DNA of 64,000 bases from Pseudoruegeria sp. SK021 (GCF_002119405.1 NZ_MTBG01000011.1:1-64000); one strand, 5' to 3'; counted from the stretch's first letter, positions 25,289 to 39,843 are shown. Translations and numbers: made by a program. Notes: generated by a model not told the origin, from the sequence alone.

Positions 25289-28200
25289 ATGGCTCAGACC
25301 TTCCTTGGCCAGAAGCGACTCCGCAAGTATTATGGGAAAATTCGTGAAGTTCTGGCGATGCCGAACCTCATTGAAGTTCAGAAATCCTCCTATGATTTGT
25401 TTCTAAGGTCCGGCGACAGCCCGGTTCCGCTGGATGGCGAAGGCCTGAAAGGCGTGTTCCAATCGGTCTTCCCGATTAAAGACTTCAACGAGACGTCGGT
25501 TTTGGAATTTGTCAGTTACGAGCTGGAAAAGCCGAAATATGACGTTGAGGAATGTCAGCAGCGCGACATGACCTACGCGGCACCTTTGAAGGTGACACTG
25601 CGTCTGATCGTGTTTGATATCGACGAAGATACCGGCGCAAAATCGGTCAAGGACATCAAAGAGCAAGATGTCTTCATGGGCGACATGCCTTTGATGACAC
25701 CGAACGGCACGTTTATCGTCAACGGGACCGAGCGCGTTATTGTGTCGCAGATGCACCGCAGCCCCGGCGTGTTCTTCGATCACGACAAGGGCAAGACTCA
25801 CTCTTCGGGCAAGTTGCTGTTTGCCTGCCGGATCATCCCGTATCGCGGGTCGTGGTTGGATTTCGAATTCGACGCCAAAGACCAGATCTACGCGCGGATC
25901 GACCGTCGCCGGAAATTGCCGGTAACGACATTGCTGTATTCGCTTGGTTTGGACCAAGAGGATATCTGTGATGCGTATTACGATACCGTGTCATTCCGCT
26001 TGATGAACAATCGCGGCTGGGCGACCAAGTTCTTCCCGGAACGGTCGCGGGGCACGCGCCCGGTGCATGACCTTGTCGATGCCGCAACTGGCGAGATCGT
26101 TGCCGAGGCTGGCAAGAAGATCACGCCGCGCGCTGTCAAGCAGATGATCGACGAAGGCAATGTCAAGGAACTGCTGGTTCCGTTCGATTCGATCATCGGT
26201 CGCTATGTGGCCAAAGACATCATCAACGAAGAAACCGGCGCGATTTATGTCGAAGCTGGCGATGAGTTGACGTGGGAGCTGAACAAGGAAGGCGATGTTT
26301 CCGGCGGCACCTTGAAAGAGCTGATCGACGCTGGCATCACCGATATTCCGGTTCTCGACATCGATAACATCAATGTCGGTCCTTACATCCGTAACACGAT
26401 GGCTGCGGACAAGAACATGAACCGCGATACCGCGCTCATGGATATCTACCGTGTGATGCGCCCGGGCGAGCCGCCGACCGTTGACGCGGCCTCGGCCCTG
26501 TTCGACACATTGTTCTTCGATAGCGAACGCTATGACCTCAGCGCCGTTGGCCGGGTCAAGATGAACATGCGTCTGAACCTCGATGCTGAAGACACCCAGC
26601 GGACCCTGCGCAAAGCTGACATCGTTGCCTGTATCAAGGCGCTGGTGGAATTGCGTGACGGCAAGGGCGACATCGACGACATCGACCACCTGGGCAACCG
26701 TCGTGTGCGCTCGGTCGGGGAATTGATGGAAAACCAGTACCGCGTTGGTCTGCTCCGCATGGAGCGGGCAATCAAAGAGCGGATGTCGTCGGTCGAAATC
26801 GACACGGTGATGCCGCAGGACCTGATCAACGCCAAGCCTGCTGCCGCGTCTGTACGTGAATTCTTCGGCTCGTCGCAGCTGTCGCAGTTCATGGACCAAA
26901 CCAACCCGCTGTCGGAAGTCACCCACAAGCGCCGCTTGTCGGCGCTTGGGCCGGGCGGTTTGACCCGCGAACGTGCTGGCTTTGAAGTCCGCGACGTGCA
27001 CACCACGCACTACGGCCGGATGTGCCCGATTGAGACCCCGGAAGGCCCGAACATTGGTCTGATCAACTCGCTCGCCACCTTCGCGCGGGTGAACAAGTAC
27101 GGCTTCATCGAGACCCCTTACCGCAAAGTGGTTGACGGTCACGTGACCGACGAAGTGCAGTACATGTCTGCGACTGAAGAAATGCGTCATACCGTGGCGC
27201 AGGCCAACGCGCAGCTGGACGAGAACGGCTATTTCATCAACGATCTGGTGAACACCCGGCAATCGGGCGACTACACCATGAGCCCGCGCGAGAATGTCGA
27301 CCTGATCGACGTGTCGCCGAAGCAGTTGGTGTCGGTTGCGGCCTCGCTTATCCCGTTCCTTGAAAACGACGACGCCAACCGCGCCTTGATGGGCTCGAAC
27401 ATGCAGCGTCAGGCGGTTCCGTTGCTGCAGGCCGAAGCGCCTCTGGTCGGCACCGGCATCGAGGAAGTTGTTGCCCGCGACAGTGGCGCCGCGATTGTGG
27501 CGAAGCGGACCGGTATCATCGACCAGGTTGATGCGACCCGTATCGTGGTCCGTGCGACCGACGATCTGGATCCCAGCGATCCGGGCGTCGACATCTATCG
27601 GATGCGCAAGTTCCAGCGCTCGAACCAGAACAGCTGTATCAATCAGCGGCCACTGGTGAAGGTGGGTGACATGGTCACCAAAGGCGAAGTGATCGCCGAT
27701 GGTCCATCCACCGATATGGGGGAACTGGCGCTTGGTAAGAACGTCATCGTCGCCTTTATGCCGTGGAATGGCTACAACTACGAAGACTCGATCCTGATCT
27801 CCGAGCGGATTACCCGGGACGACGTGTTCACCTCGATCCACATTGATGAGTTCGAAGTGGCGGCGCGCGACACCAAGCTTGGGCCAGAAGAAATCACCCG
27901 CGACATTCCCAACGTCGGTGAGGAAGCTCTGCGCAACCTCGACGAAGCCGGGATTGTTTATATCGGTGCCGAAGTCGGTCCGGCGGATATTCTGGTTGGT
28001 AAGATCACGCCCAAGGGCGAAAGCCCGATGACGCCGGAAGAAAAGCTTCTGCGCGCCATCTTCGGGGAAAAAGCCTCGGACGTGCGGGATACGTCGCTGC
28101 GGTTGCCCCCGGGTGACTACGGCACGATCGTGGAAGTGCGGGTGTTCAACCGTCACGGCGTCGACAAAGACGAACGTGCAGTTCAGATCGAGCGCGAAGA

Positions 28201-29422
28201 AGTCGAACGTCTGTCGCGTGACCGTGATGACGAGTTGGCGATCCTTGAGCGCAACATCTATTCGCGCCTGAATTCCATGATCCACGGCAAGATCGCGGTG
28301 AAGGGCCCCAAAGGCGTCAAGCCGGGTTCGGAAATCACCGAGGACTTGCTGGCGACTCTGTCCAAAGGTCAGTGGTGGCAGTTGGCTCTGGAAGAAGAGC
28401 AAGAGGCCAAGCAGGTCGAAGCTCTGAACGCCCAGTTCGACGCACAGCGTCGGGCGCTGGACGCGCGCTTTGAGGATAAGGTCGAAAAGGTCCGTCGTGG
28501 CGACGATCTGCCCCCGGGCGTGATGAAGATGGTCAAAGTGTTCGTGGCGGTGAAGCGCAAGCTGCAACCGGGCGACAAAATGGCCGGACGTCACGGCAAC
28601 AAGGGTGTTATTTCCAAGGTTGTTCCGATGGAGGACATGCCGTTCCTTGCGGACGGGACCCCGGTCGACTTCTGTCTGAACCCGCTGGGTGTGCCGTCGC
28701 GGATGAACGTCGGTCAGATTCTGGAAACCCACATGGGTTGGGCAAGCCGCGGTCTTGGCATCAAGATCGACGAGGCGCTGCAGGATTACCGCCGCAATGG
28801 TGATCTGACCCCGGTGCGTGAAGCAATGCGGATCGGCTATGGCGATGATGTCTTTGAAGAAGGCATCAAAGACATGGACGACAAGCGTCTGGTTGAGGCG
28901 GCGTCCAACGTTACCCGCGGTGTCCCAATCGCAACGCCCGTCTTTGACGGTGCGCGCGAAGAGGGCGTGAACGATGCGCTGCTGCGTGCTGGATTTGACC
29001 AGTCGGGCCAGTCCCGCCTGTTCGACGGCCGCACCGGCGAGGAATTCGCCCGCAAAGTGACGGTTGGGGTCAAGTACCTGCTGAAACTGCACCACCTTGT
29101 GGACGACAAGATCCACGCGCGTTCGACCGGGCCTTACAGCTTGGTCACCCAGCAGCCGCTGGGCGGTAAAGCGCAGTTCGGTGGTCAGCGCTTCGGGGAG
29201 ATGGAGGTCTGGGCTCTGGAAGCTTACGGCGCCGCCTACACCCTGCAAGAGATGCTGACGGTGAAGTCGGATGACGTTGCCGGCCGGACCAAGGTCTATG
29301 AATCGATCGTCAAAGGCGAGGACAACTTCGAAGCCGGTGTACCGGAATCGTTCAACGTTCTCGTCAAAGAGGTCCGCGGCTTGGGCCTCAACATGGAACT
29401 CCTGGATGCGGAGGAGGATTGA
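25289..29422 (+). CDS. rpoB: RNA polymerase beta subunit
   Basis: A 1377-residue beta subunit, normal length for alphaproteobacteria. The start is taken at [18 protein letters not shown]; a longer upstream in-frame stretch overlaps the leader hairpins and was rejected. The rifampicin region reads [20 protein letters not shown] then [11 protein letters not shown], with the wild-type Asp, His and Ser residues. [14 protein letters not shown] near the C-terminus contacts beta-prime. Unusually low shadow evidence on the opposite strand should be ignored. It is cotranscribed with rpoC, 48 bp downstream. Confidence 0.97.
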   Translation: MAQTFLGQKRLRKYYGKIREVLAMPNLIEVQKSSYDLFLRSGDSPVPLDGEGLKGVFQSVFPIKDFNETSVLEFVSYELEKPKYDVEECQQRDMTYAAPLKVTLRLIVFDIDEDTGAKSVKDIKEQDVFMGDMPLMTPNGTFIVNGTERVIVSQMHRSPGVFFDHDKGKTHSSGKLLFACRIIPYRGSWLDFEFDAKDQIYARIDRRRKLPVTTLLYSLGLDQEDICDAYYDTVSFRLMNNRGWATKFFPERSRGTRPVHDLVDAATGEIVAEAGKKITPRAVKQMIDEGNVKELLVPFDSIIGRYVAKDIINEETGAIYVEAGDELTWELNKEGDVSGGTLKELIDAGITDIPVLDIDNINVGPYIRNTMAADKNMNRDTALMDIYRVMRPGEPPTVDAASALFDTLFFDSERYDLSAVGRVKMNMRLNLDAEDTQRTLRKADIVACIKALVELRDGKGDIDDIDHLGNRRVRSVGELMENQYRVGLLRMERAIKERMSSVEIDTVMPQDLINAKPAAASVREFFGSSQLSQFMDQTNPLSEVTHKRRLSALGPGGLTRERAGFEVRDVHTTHYGRMCPIETPEGPNIGLINSLATFARVNKYGFIETPYRKVVDGHVTDEVQYMSATEEMRHTVAQANAQLDENGYFINDLVNTRQSGDYTMSPRENVDLIDVSPKQLVSVAASLIPFLENDDANRALMGSNMQRQAVPLLQAEAPLVGTGIEEVVARDSGAAIVAKRTGIIDQVDATRIVVRATDDLDPSDPGVDIYRMRKFQRSNQNSCINQRPLVKVGDMVTKGEVIADGPSTDMGELALGKNVIVAFMPWNGYNYEDSILISERITRDDVFTSIHIDEFEVAARDTKLGPEEITRDIPNVGEEALRNLDEAGIVYIGAEVGPADILVGKITPKGESPMTPEEKLLRAIFGEKASDVRDTSLRLPPGDYGTIVEVRVFNRHGVDKDERAVQIEREEVERLSRDRDDELAILERNIYSRLNSMIHGKIAVKGPKGVKPGSEITEDLLATLSKGQWWQLALEEEQEAKQVEALNAQFDAQRRALDARFEDKVEKVRRGDDLPPGVMKMVKVFVAVKRKLQPGDKMAGRHGNKGVISKVVPMEDMPFLADGTPVDFCLNPLGVPSRMNVGQILETHMGWASRGLGIKIDEALQDYRRNGDLTPVREAMRIGYGDDVFEEGIKDMDDKRLVEAASNVTRGVPIATPVFDGAREEGVNDALLRAGFDQSGQSRLFDGRTGEEFARKVTVGVKYLLKLHHLVDDKIHARSTGPYSLVTQQPLGGKAQFGGQRFGEMEVWALEAYGAAYTLQEMLTVKSDDVAGRTKVYESIVKGEDNFEAGVPESFNVLVKEVRGLGLNMELLDAEED

Positions 29423-29470
29423 GGCGCTCGCGCCTCGATCATCCCATCCCCTGACATGTAAGGACGCAAA

Positions 29471-32400
29471 ATGAACCAGGAACTGACCAATAACCCGTTC
29501 AATCCGGTCGCCCCGGTGAAGACGTTTGACGAAATCAAGGTGTCGTTGGCATCTCCCGAACGGATCCTGTCGTGGTCCTTCGGCGAGATCAAAAAGCCCG
29601 AGACCATCAACTACCGGACGTTCAAGCCCGAGCGCGACGGCCTATTCTGTGCCCGTATCTTTGGCCCGATCAAAGATTACGAATGCCTGTGCGGCAAATA
29701 TAAACGCATGAAGTATCGCGGCGTTGTCTGCGAGAAATGCGGCGTGGAAGTCACGCTGCAAAAGGTCCGCCGCGAGCGGATGGGCCATATCGAACTGGCA
29801 GCGCCGGTTGCGCATATCTGGTTCCTGAAGTCGTTGCCCAGCCGGATCGGTCTGATGCTGGACATGACCCTGCGGGATCTGGAACGGATTCTGTACTTCG
29901 AAAACTACGTGGTGATTGAACCCGGCCTGACAGACCTGACCTATGGTCAGCTTATGCAGGAAGACGAGTTCATGGATGCGCAGGACGCTTATGGCGCCGA
30001 CGCGTTCACTGCCGGTATCGGGGCTGAAGCCATTCGCGACATGCTGGCCCAGATCGATCTGGAAGCCGAAGCCGCGACGTTGCGCGAAGATCTGAAAGAA
30101 GCCACGGGCGAATTGAAGCCCAAGAAGATCATCAAGCGCCTGAAGATCGTCGAAAACTTCATCGAGTCCGGCAACCGCCCGGAATGGATGATTTTGACGG
30201 TTGTGCCGGTCATCCCGCCTGAGCTGCGCCCGCTGGTGCCGCTGGATGGGGGCCGCTTTGCAACGTCCGACCTGAACGATCTGTATCGCCGGGTGATCAA
30301 CCGGAACAACCGCCTCAAGCGTTTGATTGAGCTGCGCGCGCCGGACATCATCGTTCGGAACGAAAAGCGGATGTTGCAGGAATCGGTCGATGCGCTGTTT
30401 GATAACGGTCGTCGTGGCCGCGTCATCACCGGTGCCAACAAGCGTCCGTTGAAATCCCTCAGCGATATGCTGAAGGGGAAGCAGGGCCGCTTCCGTCAGA
30501 ACCTTTTGGGCAAACGGGTCGACTTCTCGGGTCGTTCGGTCATCGTGACCGGGCCGGAATTGAAGCTGCATCAGTGCGGGCTGCCGAAGAAGATGGCGCT
30601 CGAGCTGTTCAAGCCGTTCATCTACAGCCGTCTTGAGGCGAAGGGGCTTAGCTCGACCGTCAAACAAGCCAAGAAGCTGGTGGAAAAAGAGCGTCCTGAA
30701 GTTTGGGACATTCTTGACGAGGTGATCCGCGAGCATCCCGTGATGCTGAACCGCGCACCAACCTTGCACCGTCTTGGCATTCAGGCGTTTGAGCCGAAGC
30801 TGATCGAAGGTAAGGCGATCCAGCTGCACCCGCTGGTTTGCTCGGCGTTCAACGCTGACTTTGACGGCGACCAGATGGCTGTGCACGTCCCTCTGAGCCT
30901 TGAGGCTCAGCTGGAAGCGCGCGTCCTGATGATGTCCACGAACAACGTTCTGTCGCCTGCAAACGGCGCACCGATCATCGTGCCGTCGCAGGATATGATT
31001 CTTGGCCTCTATTACGTCACGCTGGAACGCAAAGGCATGAAGGGCGAAGGCATGGTCTTCGCGGATGTCGACGAAGTTCAGTACGCACTGGATTCCGGCG
31101 CTGTCCATCTGCACGCCAAAGTTACGGCGCGGATCAAGCAGATCGACGAAGAGGGCAACGAAGTCTTCCGCCGGTTCGAAACCACGCCTGGCCGGATCCG
31201 GTTGGGTGCGCTGCTGCCGCTGAACGCGAAAGCACCGTTCGATCTGGTGAACCGTCTGCTGCGCAAGGGTGAAGTTCAGCAGGTCATCGACTCGGTCTAT
31301 CGTTATTGTGGCCAAAAAGAGTCGGTTATCTTCTGTGACCAGATCATGACCCTCGGGTTCCGCGAAGCGTTCAAGGCCGGCATTTCGTTCGGTAAGGACG
31401 ACATGGTGATCCCGGACAGCAAGTGGACGATTGTCAACGGCGTCAAGGATCAGGTCAAAGAGTTCGAGCAGCAGTATATGGACGGCCTGATCACTCAGGG
31501 CGAGAAGTATAACAAAGTGATCGACGCGTGGTCGAAGTGTTCGGATCAGGTCGCGGATGCGATGATGGCCGACATCTCGGCGATGCGGGTTGAAGATGGG
31601 GTCGAGCAGGAACCGAACTCGGTTTACATGATGGCCCACTCCAAGGCCCGTGGTTCGCCCGCTCAGATGAAGCAGCTCGGCGGGATGCGCGGTCTGATGG
31701 CCAAGCCGGATGGCTCGATCATCGAGACGCCGATCATCTCGAACTTTAAAGAAGGTCTGACCGTGTTGGAGTACTTTAACTCCACCCACGGGGCTCGGAA
31801 GGGTCTGGCTGATACCGCGCTTAAGACGGCGAACTCGGGTTATCTGACCCGTCGTTTGGTGGACGTGGCGCAGGATTGCATCGTGCGCAGCCATGATTGC
31901 GGCACCGACAAGGCCATCACGGCTGAAGCGGCCGTAAATGATGGTGAAGTGGTGTCGTCGCTGGCGGAACGCATCCTTGGTCGGGTTTCGGCTGATGATG
32001 TGCTGCGTCCGGGCACGGATGAAGTGCTGCTGACTCAGAACGAGTTGATCGACGAACGCAAAGCCGATCTGATCGAGGCTGCTGGCGTGGCCAAGATGCG
32101 GATCCGGTCGCCGCTGACCTGTGAAGCAGATGAAGGCGTCTGCGCCATGTGCTATGGCCGTGACCTTGCTCGTGGTACGCTGGTGAACCAAGGTGAAGCC
32201 GTTGGCATCATCGCGGCCCAGTCGATCGGCGAGCCGGGCACACAGTTGACCATGCGGACCTTCCACATTGGCGGGATTGCGCAGGGTGGCCAACAGTCGT
32301 TCCAAGAAAGTAGCGTCGAAGGGAAGGCCGAGTTCCGCAATCCTAACCTGCTGACCAACGCTGCTGGCGATCAGATCGTCATTGGCCGGAACATGCAGAT

Positions 32401-33721
32401 CGTCGTCATCGACGAGAACGGTGAGGAACGTGCCAGCCACAAGCTGGGTTACGGGACCAAGCTGCACGTCAAGAACGGCCAAAAGGTCGGGCGCGGCGAG
32501 AAGCTGTACGAATGGGACCCCTACACCCTGCCGATGATTGCTGAACGGGATGGTGTCGCGAAATTCGTTGATCTGGCGTCCGGTATTGCCGTGCGCGAAG
32601 ATACCGACGAAGCGACCGGCATGACGCAGAAGATCGTGATCGACTGGCGCTCCGCGCCGAAAGGCAACGACCTGAAGCCCGAGATCATCATCATGGATCC
32701 GGAAACCGGCGAACCGATGCGCAACGATGCCGGAAACCCGGTGACCTATGGGATGTCGGTGGATGCGATTCTCTCGGTCGAAGAAGGCCAAGAAGTCAAA
32801 GCCGGTGACGTGGTGGCGCGTATTCCGCGCGAGGGTGCCAAGACCAAGGACATCACCGGTGGTCTGCCGCGTGTGGCCGAACTGTTCGAAGCCCGTCGTC
32901 CCAAGGATCACGCCATCATCGCCGAAGTTGACGGCTATGTCCGGTTCGGGCGCGACTATAAGAACAAGCGTCGCATCAGCATCGAGCCAGCAGACGATAC
33001 GCTGGACACGGTCGAATACATGGTGCCCAAGGGCAAGCACATCCCGGTTGCCGAGGGCGATTTCGTCCAGAAGGGCGACTACATCATGGATGGCAACCCC
33101 GCGCCGCATGACATCTTGCGGATCATGGGGATCGAGGCGCTGGCCGACTACCTGATCGACGAAGTGCAGGACGTCTATCGCCTGCAGGGCGTGAAGATCA
33201 ACGACAAGCACATCGAAGTGATCGTGCGGCAAATGCTGCAAAAGTTCGAAGTGTTGGACAGCGGCGAGACCACCCTTCTGAAGGGCGAACATGTCGACAA
33301 GGCCGAATTGGAAGAGATGAACACCAAGGCGCTCAACAACGGGATGCGTCCGGCCACGGCCGAGCCAATCCTGCTGGGGATCACCAAGGCATCGCTTCAG
33401 ACCCGGTCGTTTATCTCGGCGGCGTCGTTCCAAGAAACCACGCGGGTGCTGACCGAGGCTTCGGTTCAGGGCAAGCGCGACAAACTGGTTGGCCTGAAAG
33501 AGAACGTCATCGTTGGGCGTCTGATCCCCGCAGGGACGGGCGGCGCCAGCATGCGGGTTCGCAAGATCGCTCTCGACCGCGATCAGCTGGTCGTGGACGA
33601 GAAGAAGGCCGAAGCCGAAGCGGCGCTGGCTCTCGCGGCTCCTGAGCCGCAGACCACTGCAAACGACGTGTTCGGTGCAGATCCGGAAGAGACTCTGGTG
33701 GAGACGCCGGAAAACAGCTGA
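29471..33721 (+). CDS. rpoC: RNA polymerase beta-prime subunit
   Basis: A 1416-residue beta-prime subunit. The N-terminal zinc ribbon has Cys at 72, 74, 87 and 90 (CLCGKYKR and CEKCGVEV). The catalytic Mg motif NADFDGDQM lies around residues 461-469, and the second zinc site includes [29 protein letters not shown] marks the trigger loop area. It is the last gene of the rplJL-rpoBC unit and is followed by a strong terminator. Confidence 0.97.
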   Translation: MNQELTNNPFNPVAPVKTFDEIKVSLASPERILSWSFGEIKKPETINYRTFKPERDGLFCARIFGPIKDYECLCGKYKRMKYRGVVCEKCGVEVTLQKVRRERMGHIELAAPVAHIWFLKSLPSRIGLMLDMTLRDLERILYFENYVVIEPGLTDLTYGQLMQEDEFMDAQDAYGADAFTAGIGAEAIRDMLAQIDLEAEAATLREDLKEATGELKPKKIIKRLKIVENFIESGNRPEWMILTVVPVIPPELRPLVPLDGGRFATSDLNDLYRRVINRNNRLKRLIELRAPDIIVRNEKRMLQESVDALFDNGRRGRVITGANKRPLKSLSDMLKGKQGRFRQNLLGKRVDFSGRSVIVTGPELKLHQCGLPKKMALELFKPFIYSRLEAKGLSSTVKQAKKLVEKERPEVWDILDEVIREHPVMLNRAPTLHRLGIQAFEPKLIEGKAIQLHPLVCSAFNADFDGDQMAVHVPLSLEAQLEARVLMMSTNNVLSPANGAPIIVPSQDMILGLYYVTLERKGMKGEGMVFADVDEVQYALDSGAVHLHAKVTARIKQIDEEGNEVFRRFETTPGRIRLGALLPLNAKAPFDLVNRLLRKGEVQQVIDSVYRYCGQKESVIFCDQIMTLGFREAFKAGISFGKDDMVIPDSKWTIVNGVKDQVKEFEQQYMDGLITQGEKYNKVIDAWSKCSDQVADAMMADISAMRVEDGVEQEPNSVYMMAHSKARGSPAQMKQLGGMRGLMAKPDGSIIETPIISNFKEGLTVLEYFNSTHGARKGLADTALKTANSGYLTRRLVDVAQDCIVRSHDCGTDKAITAEAAVNDGEVVSSLAERILGRVSADDVLRPGTDEVLLTQNELIDERKADLIEAAGVAKMRIRSPLTCEADEGVCAMCYGRDLARGTLVNQGEAVGIIAAQSIGEPGTQLTMRTFHIGGIAQGGQQSFQESSVEGKAEFRNPNLLTNAAGDQIVIGRNMQIVVIDENGEERASHKLGYGTKLHVKNGQKVGRGEKLYEWDPYTLPMIAERDGVAKFVDLASGIAVREDTDEATGMTQKIVIDWRSAPKGNDLKPEIIIMDPETGEPMRNDAGNPVTYGMSVDAILSVEEGQEVKAGDVVARIPREGAKTKDITGGLPRVAELFEARRPKDHAIIAEVDGYVRFGRDYKNKRRISIEPADDTLDTVEYMVPKGKHIPVAEGDFVQKGDYIMDGNPAPHDILRIMGIEALADYLIDEVQDVYRLQGVKINDKHIEVIVRQMLQKFEVLDSGETTLLKGEHVDKAELEEMNTKALNNGMRPATAEPILLGITKASLQTRSFISAASFQETTRVLTEASVQGKRDKLVGLKENVIVGRLIPAGTGGASMRVRKIALDRDQLVVDEKKAEAEAALALAAPEPQTTANDVFGADPEETLVETPENS

Positions 33722-33748
33722 AGCTGATCTTCCTCACAATCAGAACAA

Positions 33749-33777
33749 AGGCCCTCCGCAACGCGGGGGGCCTTTTT
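33749..33777 (+). terminator. rho-independent terminator after rpoC
   Basis: AGGCCCTCCGC, loop AAC, GCGGGGGGCCT form an 11-bp stem with one G-U pair followed by TTTTT. Confidence 0.93.
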
Positions 33778-34126
33778 CGTTGGGCCGGTGCGGTAGGGAG
33801 GTCAGCCGTCGCGCCTACGCTAGATCACGCTCTCTGCGCCGGTGGGTCATGCCTGGGGGGCAGGCGTGTGCGATGCGTCTTCATGAACGGGGTGGGATGG
33901 CGGGGGCTGACAGGCCCGCAGGTGACGTCTGGGCGGTAACGCGTTGACTCTACGGCCCCAACCGCTTGGGCTTGCACTCGGCGCTGAAAGGCACGATAGG
34001 CATGGCGCGCGGCCTGGGCAGGGTTTTGACAGAAGGGCAGGGGGAAACCCGCCGCTTAGGTCATGACCAATCTGCCGGGGCCATGCCGGTTTGGGGCCGG
34101 ATTGGGATAGTCTTTCCCTGTGCCTG
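33778..34126. other. untranslated region between rpoC and the rpsL promoter, no gene seen
   Basis: No reading frame here has a ribosome binding site, recognisable motif or typical codon use. Short G-rich inverted repeats (for instance around 33847-33875) are present. It may hold regulatory sites for the str operon. Confidence 0.4.
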
Positions 34127-34155
34127 TTGACACCCCCTGCGACTCCCTCTATACG
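34127..34155 (+). promoter_or_regulatory. sigma-70 promoter of the rpsL operon
   Basis: A near-consensus TTGACA, 17 bp, TATACG lies 227 bp upstream of rpsL. The GC-rich, roughly 220-nt untranslated leader that follows is suited to stringent and growth-rate control of the str operon. Confidence 0.75.
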
Positions 34156-34381
34156 CCGCCGAACCGGTCGGGAAATCTCCATGATCGGGTCAGATTTACC
34201 GTGGTCAAGATCCGGGCCTAAAGCCCCGATCCTCTGGAACCCGCCGCGTCGTTCCCCGGAGTTGGGAGCGGGAGCGGTTTTTGCGTTTGTCCGCAGGGTC
34301 CGACGCAAACTGATGAACCTGCACGTCTCTGCGGCGTGCTGCCGAGACGAAAATGATGCGCAACGCGGGGAAAAAACCGGA

Positions 34382-34753
34382 ATGCCAACGATCCAACAGC
34401 TGATCCGCAAGCCGCGGCAGCCCAAAGTTAAACGCTCTAAGTCACAGCACTTGGAGTCCTGCCCTCAGAAGCGTGGTGTTTGCACCCGCGTCTACACGAC
34501 CACTCCGAAAAAGCCGAACTCGGCTATGCGGAAGGTCGCCAAGGTGCGCCTGACAAACGGCTTCGAAGTTATCAGCTATATCCCCGGTGAGAGCCACAAC
34601 CTCCAGGAGCACTCTGTTGTGCTGATCCGCGGCGGTCGTGTGAAAGACCTTCCGGGTGTCCGCTACCATATCTTGCGCGGCGTGCTCGACACGCAAGGCG
34701 TCAAGGACCGTAAGCAGCGGCGTTCGAAATATGGCGCTAAGCGCCCCAAATAA
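34382..34753 (+). CDS. rpsL: 30S ribosomal protein S12
   Basis: A 123-residue S12 located at the decoding centre. [19 protein letters not shown] carries the Lys residues that are mutated in streptomycin-resistant strains; they are wild type, as is the second site KDLPGVRYH. The Cys-containing SCPQKRGVC is typical. A GGGGAAAAAACCGGA element precedes the start. First gene of rpsL-rpsG-fusA-tuf. Confidence 0.96.
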   Translation: MPTIQQLIRKPRQPKVKRSKSQHLESCPQKRGVCTRVYTTTPKKPNSAMRKVAKVRLTNGFEVISYIPGESHNLQEHSVVLIRGGRVKDLPGVRYHILRGVLDTQGVKDRKQRRSKYGAKRPK

Positions 34754-35236
<483 letters not shown>

Positions 35237-35265
35237 TCTCTATTTTCGCCTGAAGGACTGACCCA

Positions 35266-37383
35266 ATGGCACGTGACTATCCCCTTTCCCGGTACCGTAA
35301 CTTTGGTATCATGGCGCATATCGATGCAGGTAAAACTACCTGTTCGGAGCGGATCCTGTTCTACACCGGCAAGTCCCACAACCTTGGTGAGGTGCATGAT
35401 GGCGCCGCAACCATGGATTGGATGGAGCAGGAGCAGGAACGGGGCATCACGATCACCTCGGCAGCGACCACCACATTCTGGGAGCGCACTGAGGACGGCA
35501 CCACGCCGGATACTGAAAAGCACCGTCTGAACATCATCGACACCCCCGGCCACGTTGACTTCACTATTGAAGTTGAACGGTCGCTGGCGGTGCTCGACGG
35601 TGCGGTTGCTGTTTTGGATGCCAACGCGGGTGTTGAGCCGCAGACCGAAACTGTTTGGCGTCAGGCCGACCGTTACAAAGTTCCGCGCATCGTGTTCGTC
35701 AACAAGATGGACAAGATCGGCGCTGACTTCTTTAACTGTGTTCGCATGATTGCTGACCGGACCGGAGCAATTCCGGCTCCGATTCAGATCCCAATCGGGT
35801 CCGAGACCGAGCTGGAAGGCTTGATCGATCTCGTCACCATGAAGGAGTGGGTCTGGAAGGGCGAAGATCTGGGCGCGACCTGGATTCAGTGCGAGATTCG
35901 CGACGAGCTGAAGGATCTTGCCGACGAGTGGCGCGCCAACCTGATCGAAATCGCCGTCGACATGGATGACGACGCGATGGAAGCGTATCTGGAAGGCAAT
36001 GAGCCCGACGTTCCGACACTGCGCAAGCTAATCCGTAAGGGTACGCTCAGCATGTCCTTCGTGCCGGTTCTGTGTGGCTCGGCGTTCAAGAACAAGGGCG
36101 TCCAGCCGTTGCTCAACGCGGTTGTCGATTACCTGCCCAGCCCGCTGGATGTGGTTGACTACATGGGCTTTAAGCCCGGCGACGAAACTGAAACACGCAA
36201 CATTCCCCGTCGTGCTGACGATGACATGGCCTTCTCGGGTCTTGCCTTCAAAATCATGAACGACCCCTTCGTTGGTTCCTTGACGTTTACCCGGATTTAC
36301 TCGGGCAAGCTGAACAAGGGCGACACCATGCTCAACTCCACCAAGGGGAAGAAAGAGCGTGTGGGCCGGATGATGATGATGCACTCGAACAACCGGTCGG
36401 AAATCGACGAGGCGTTTTCGGGCGACATCATTGCACTCGCAGGTTTGAAAGACACCACCACTGGGGATACCCTGTGTTCGGTGGCTGATCCTGTGGTTCT
36501 GGAAACGATGACTTTCCCCGATCCGGTTATCGAGATCGCGGTCGAGCCGAAGACCAAAGCAGACCAAGAGAAAATGTCTCAGGGTCTGGCCCGTCTTGCT
36601 GCCGAGGATCCGTCCTTCCGCGTCGAGACCGATCAGGAATCCGGTCAGACCATCATGAAGGGCATGGGCGAACTTCACCTCGACATTCTGGTGGACCGTC
36701 TGAAGCGTGAATTTAAGGTCGAAGCCAATATCGGTGCGCCGCAGGTGGCTTATCGTGAGACCATCGGTCACGAGATCGAGCACTCCTACACCCACAAGAA
36801 GCAGTCGGGTGGTTCGGGTCAGTTCGGTGAGGTCAAGATGATCATCACGCCGACAGCACCGGGCGAAGGGTTCTCGTTTGAATCCAAGATCGTTGGTGGT
36901 GCGGTTCCGAAGGAATACATCCCGGGCGTCGAAAAGGGCGTGAAGTCGGTCATGGATAGCGGTCCGCTTGCGGGCTTCCCGGTGATCGACGTTAAGGTTG
37001 CCTTGATCGACGGTAAGTTCCACGACGTGGACTCCTCGGTTCTGGCCTTTGAAATCGCAGGCCGGATGTGCATGCGCGAAGGTCTGCGCCGCGCTGGAGC
37101 CAAGTTGCTTGAGCCGATCATGAAAGTCGAAGTCATCACGCCGGAGGATTATACCGGTGGTGTGATCGGCGATCTGACCTCGCGTCGCGGGCAGGTTCAG
37201 GGTCAAGACACGCGTGGCAATGCCATCGCGATCGAAGCCTTCGTTCCGCTGGCGAACATGTTCGGGTACATCAACACTCTGCGGTCGATGTCTTCGGGCC
37301 GGGCGAACTTCTCGATGCAGTTCGACCATTACGATCCCGTGCCGCAGAACATCAGCGACGAAATTCAAGCGAAATACGCATAA
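35266..37383 (+). CDS. fusA: elongation factor G
   Basis: A 705-residue translocase GTPase. Motifs are AHIDAGKTT (17-25), DTPGHVDFT (about 89-97) and NKMDKIGAD (about 144-152). Domains III-V follow in full, including [10 protein letters not shown]. It drives tRNA-mRNA translocation and ribosome recycling. It belongs to the str operon between rpsG and tuf copy 2. Confidence 0.97.
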   Translation: MARDYPLSRYRNFGIMAHIDAGKTTCSERILFYTGKSHNLGEVHDGAATMDWMEQEQERGITITSAATTTFWERTEDGTTPDTEKHRLNIIDTPGHVDFTIEVERSLAVLDGAVAVLDANAGVEPQTETVWRQADRYKVPRIVFVNKMDKIGADFFNCVRMIADRTGAIPAPIQIPIGSETELEGLIDLVTMKEWVWKGEDLGATWIQCEIRDELKDLADEWRANLIEIAVDMDDDAMEAYLEGNEPDVPTLRKLIRKGTLSMSFVPVLCGSAFKNKGVQPLLNAVVDYLPSPLDVVDYMGFKPGDETETRNIPRRADDDMAFSGLAFKIMNDPFVGSLTFTRIYSGKLNKGDTMLNSTKGKKERVGRMMMMHSNNRSEIDEAFSGDIIALAGLKDTTTGDTLCSVADPVVLETMTFPDPVIEIAVEPKTKADQEKMSQGLARLAAEDPSFRVETDQESGQTIMKGMGELHLDILVDRLKREFKVEANIGAPQVAYRETIGHEIEHSYTHKKQSGGSGQFGEVKMIITPTAPGEGFSFESKIVGGAVPKEYIPGVEKGVKSVMDSGPLAGFPVIDVKVALIDGKFHDVDSSVLAFEIAGRMCMREGLRRAGAKLLEPIMKVEVITPEDYTGGVIGDLTSRRGQVQGQDTRGNAIAIEAFVPLANMFGYINTLRSMSSGRANFSMQFDHYDPVPQNISDEIQAKYA

Positions 37384-37385
37384 CG

Positions 37386-37440
37386 GTCGGTGGGTCTTTC
37401 CCACCCTACCGCAACCCCGTAGGGTGGGCGTTTCCCCACC
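37386..37440 (+). repeat. GTAGGGTGGG-type palindromic repeat between fusA and tuf copy 2
   Basis: CCCACCCTAC (37400-37409) and GTAGGGTGGG (37419-37428) form a perfect 10-bp stem. Outer GGTGGG and CCCCACC segments (around 37389 and 37434) allow alternative pairings. Palindromic CCCACCCTAC elements of this kind recur as dispersed intergenic repeats in many bacterial genomes. No T run follows. Confidence 0.5.
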
Positions 37441-37464
37441 GTCCGACGAGAACAGGAGGCCATC

Positions 37465-38640
<1,176 letters not shown>

Positions 38641-38667
38641 TCTAGACTGACCTTCGGGAATGACTGT

Positions 38668-38691
38668 GGGGCGCGGGATCATCCGCGCTCC
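38668..38691 (+). terminator. hairpin between tuf copy 2 and rpsJ
   Basis: GGGGCGCGG, loop GATCAT, CCGCGCTCC form a 9-bp stem with one G-U pair, followed by the pyrimidine tract ACCTCTCTTTCTCTC. It may terminate part of str transcription or act as an S10 operon attenuator. Confidence 0.5.
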
Positions 38692-38726
38692 ACCTCTCTT
38701 TCTCTCGCCGCGAAAGGCAAAGAATA

Positions 38727-39035
38727 ATGCAAAGCCAGACCATTCGCATCCGGCTGAAGGCCTTTGACTATCGGGTGCTCGATGCGAGTACTCTTGAGAT
38801 TGTCAACACGGCCAAGCGGACCGGTGCGCAAGTGCGCGGGCCGATCCCGCTGCCGAACAAGATCGAAAAATTCACCGTTCTCCGGAGCCCCCACGTCAAC
38901 AAGAAGTCGCGGGACCAGTTCGAAATCCGGACCCACAAGCGCCTTCTCGACATCGTCGACCCAACGCCGCAGACAGTGGACGCGCTGATGAAGCTCGACC
39001 TGGCCGCCGGTGTTGACGTTGAGATCAAGGTATAA
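38727..39035 (+). CDS. rpsJ: 30S ribosomal protein S10
   Basis: A 102-residue S10 of the 30S head, also the NusE partner of NusG in antitermination. [17 protein letters not shown] and [19 protein letters not shown] are conserved. First gene of the S10 cluster, 86 bp after tuf copy 2. Confidence 0.96.
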   Translation: MQSQTIRIRLKAFDYRVLDASTLEIVNTAKRTGAQVRGPIPLPNKIEKFTVLRSPHVNKKSRDQFEIRTHKRLLDIVDPTPQTVDALMKLDLAAGVDVEIKV

Positions 39036-39045
39036 GGGGCTGACC

Positions 39046-39843
39046 ATGCGCTCTGGTGTGATTGCAAAGAAAGTGGGCATGACCCGCTTGTTCTTGGAGG
39101 ATGGAAAGCAGGTTCCTGTGACCGTCCTTCAACTCGATAACCTGCAGGTGGTTGCTAAGCGCACTGCCGAGACCGATGGGTATTCCGCCGTCCAGTTGGG
39201 CGCCGGTACGGCCAAGGTCAAGCGGGTCAGCAAAGCTATGCGTGGCCATTTCGCAGTTGCGAATGTGGCCCCCAAGCGGAAGGTCGCGGAATTCCGTGTT
39301 GCCCCCGAAAACATGATCGAAGTTGGTGAAGAAATCACTGCAGATCATTATTTCGCCGGCCAATTCGTGGATGTCAGCGGTACCTCGATCGGTAAAGGCT
39401 TCCAAGGTGCGATGAAGCGGCACAACTTCGGCGGTCTTCGGGCGTCGCACGGTGTGTCGGTGAGCCACCGTTCGCACGGTTCGACTGGCCAGTGTCAGGA
39501 TCCGGGCAAGGTGTTTAAGGGCAAGAAGATGGCCGGTCATATGGGTTCCGCCCGTATCACGACCCAAAATCTTCAAGTCGTGAAGACCGACTTCGACCGT
39601 GGCCTGATCATGGTCAAGGGCGCGGTTCCGGGCTCCAAGGGTGGCTGGGTGACGGTCAAGGATGCGGTGAAGAAGCCGTTCCCCGAGAATGCAATCCTGC
39701 CCGCAGGTCTGCGTTCGATCGCTGAAGAAGCCAAGCGTCTGGCGGCTGAAGCCGCGGCTCAGGCCGCTGCTGAAGAAGCTGAAGCTGCAAAAGCTGCTGC
39801 TGAACTGGCCGCCGCTGCTGAGAAGAAGGAAGGCGAGGAATGA
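39046..39843 (+). CDS. rplC: 50S ribosomal protein L3 with Ala/Glu-rich tail
   Basis: A 265-residue L3, about 55 residues longer than E. coli L3. The core is normal ([20 protein letters not shown] in the rRNA-entering loop). The extra C-terminus, about residues 223-265, is an Ala/Glu/Lys helix ([18 protein letters not shown] and so on). Similar tails occur in other Rhodobacterales; the role is unknown. Its stop overlaps rplD as ATGA. Confidence 0.95.
   Translation: MRSGVIAKKVGMTRLFLEDGKQVPVTVLQLDNLQVVAKRTAETDGYSAVQLGAGTAKVKRVSKAMRGHFAVANVAPKRKVAEFRVAPENMIEVGEEITADHYFAGQFVDVSGTSIGKGFQGAMKRHNFGGLRASHGVSVSHRSHGSTGQCQDPGKVFKGKKMAGHMGSARITTQNLQVVKTDFDRGLIMVKGAVPGSKGGWVTVKDAVKKPFPENAILPAGLRSIAEEAKRLAAEAAAQAAAEEAEAAKAAAELAAAAEKKEGEE

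Noticed and set aside
25991-29248. Very long minus-strand frame opposite rpoB
   Set aside because: It mirrors the codon bias of the high-GC sense gene, has no ribosome binding site or motif, and rpoB is certain.
29642-33433. Very long minus-strand frame opposite rpoC
   Set aside because: Shadow of rpoC, no recognisable protein features.
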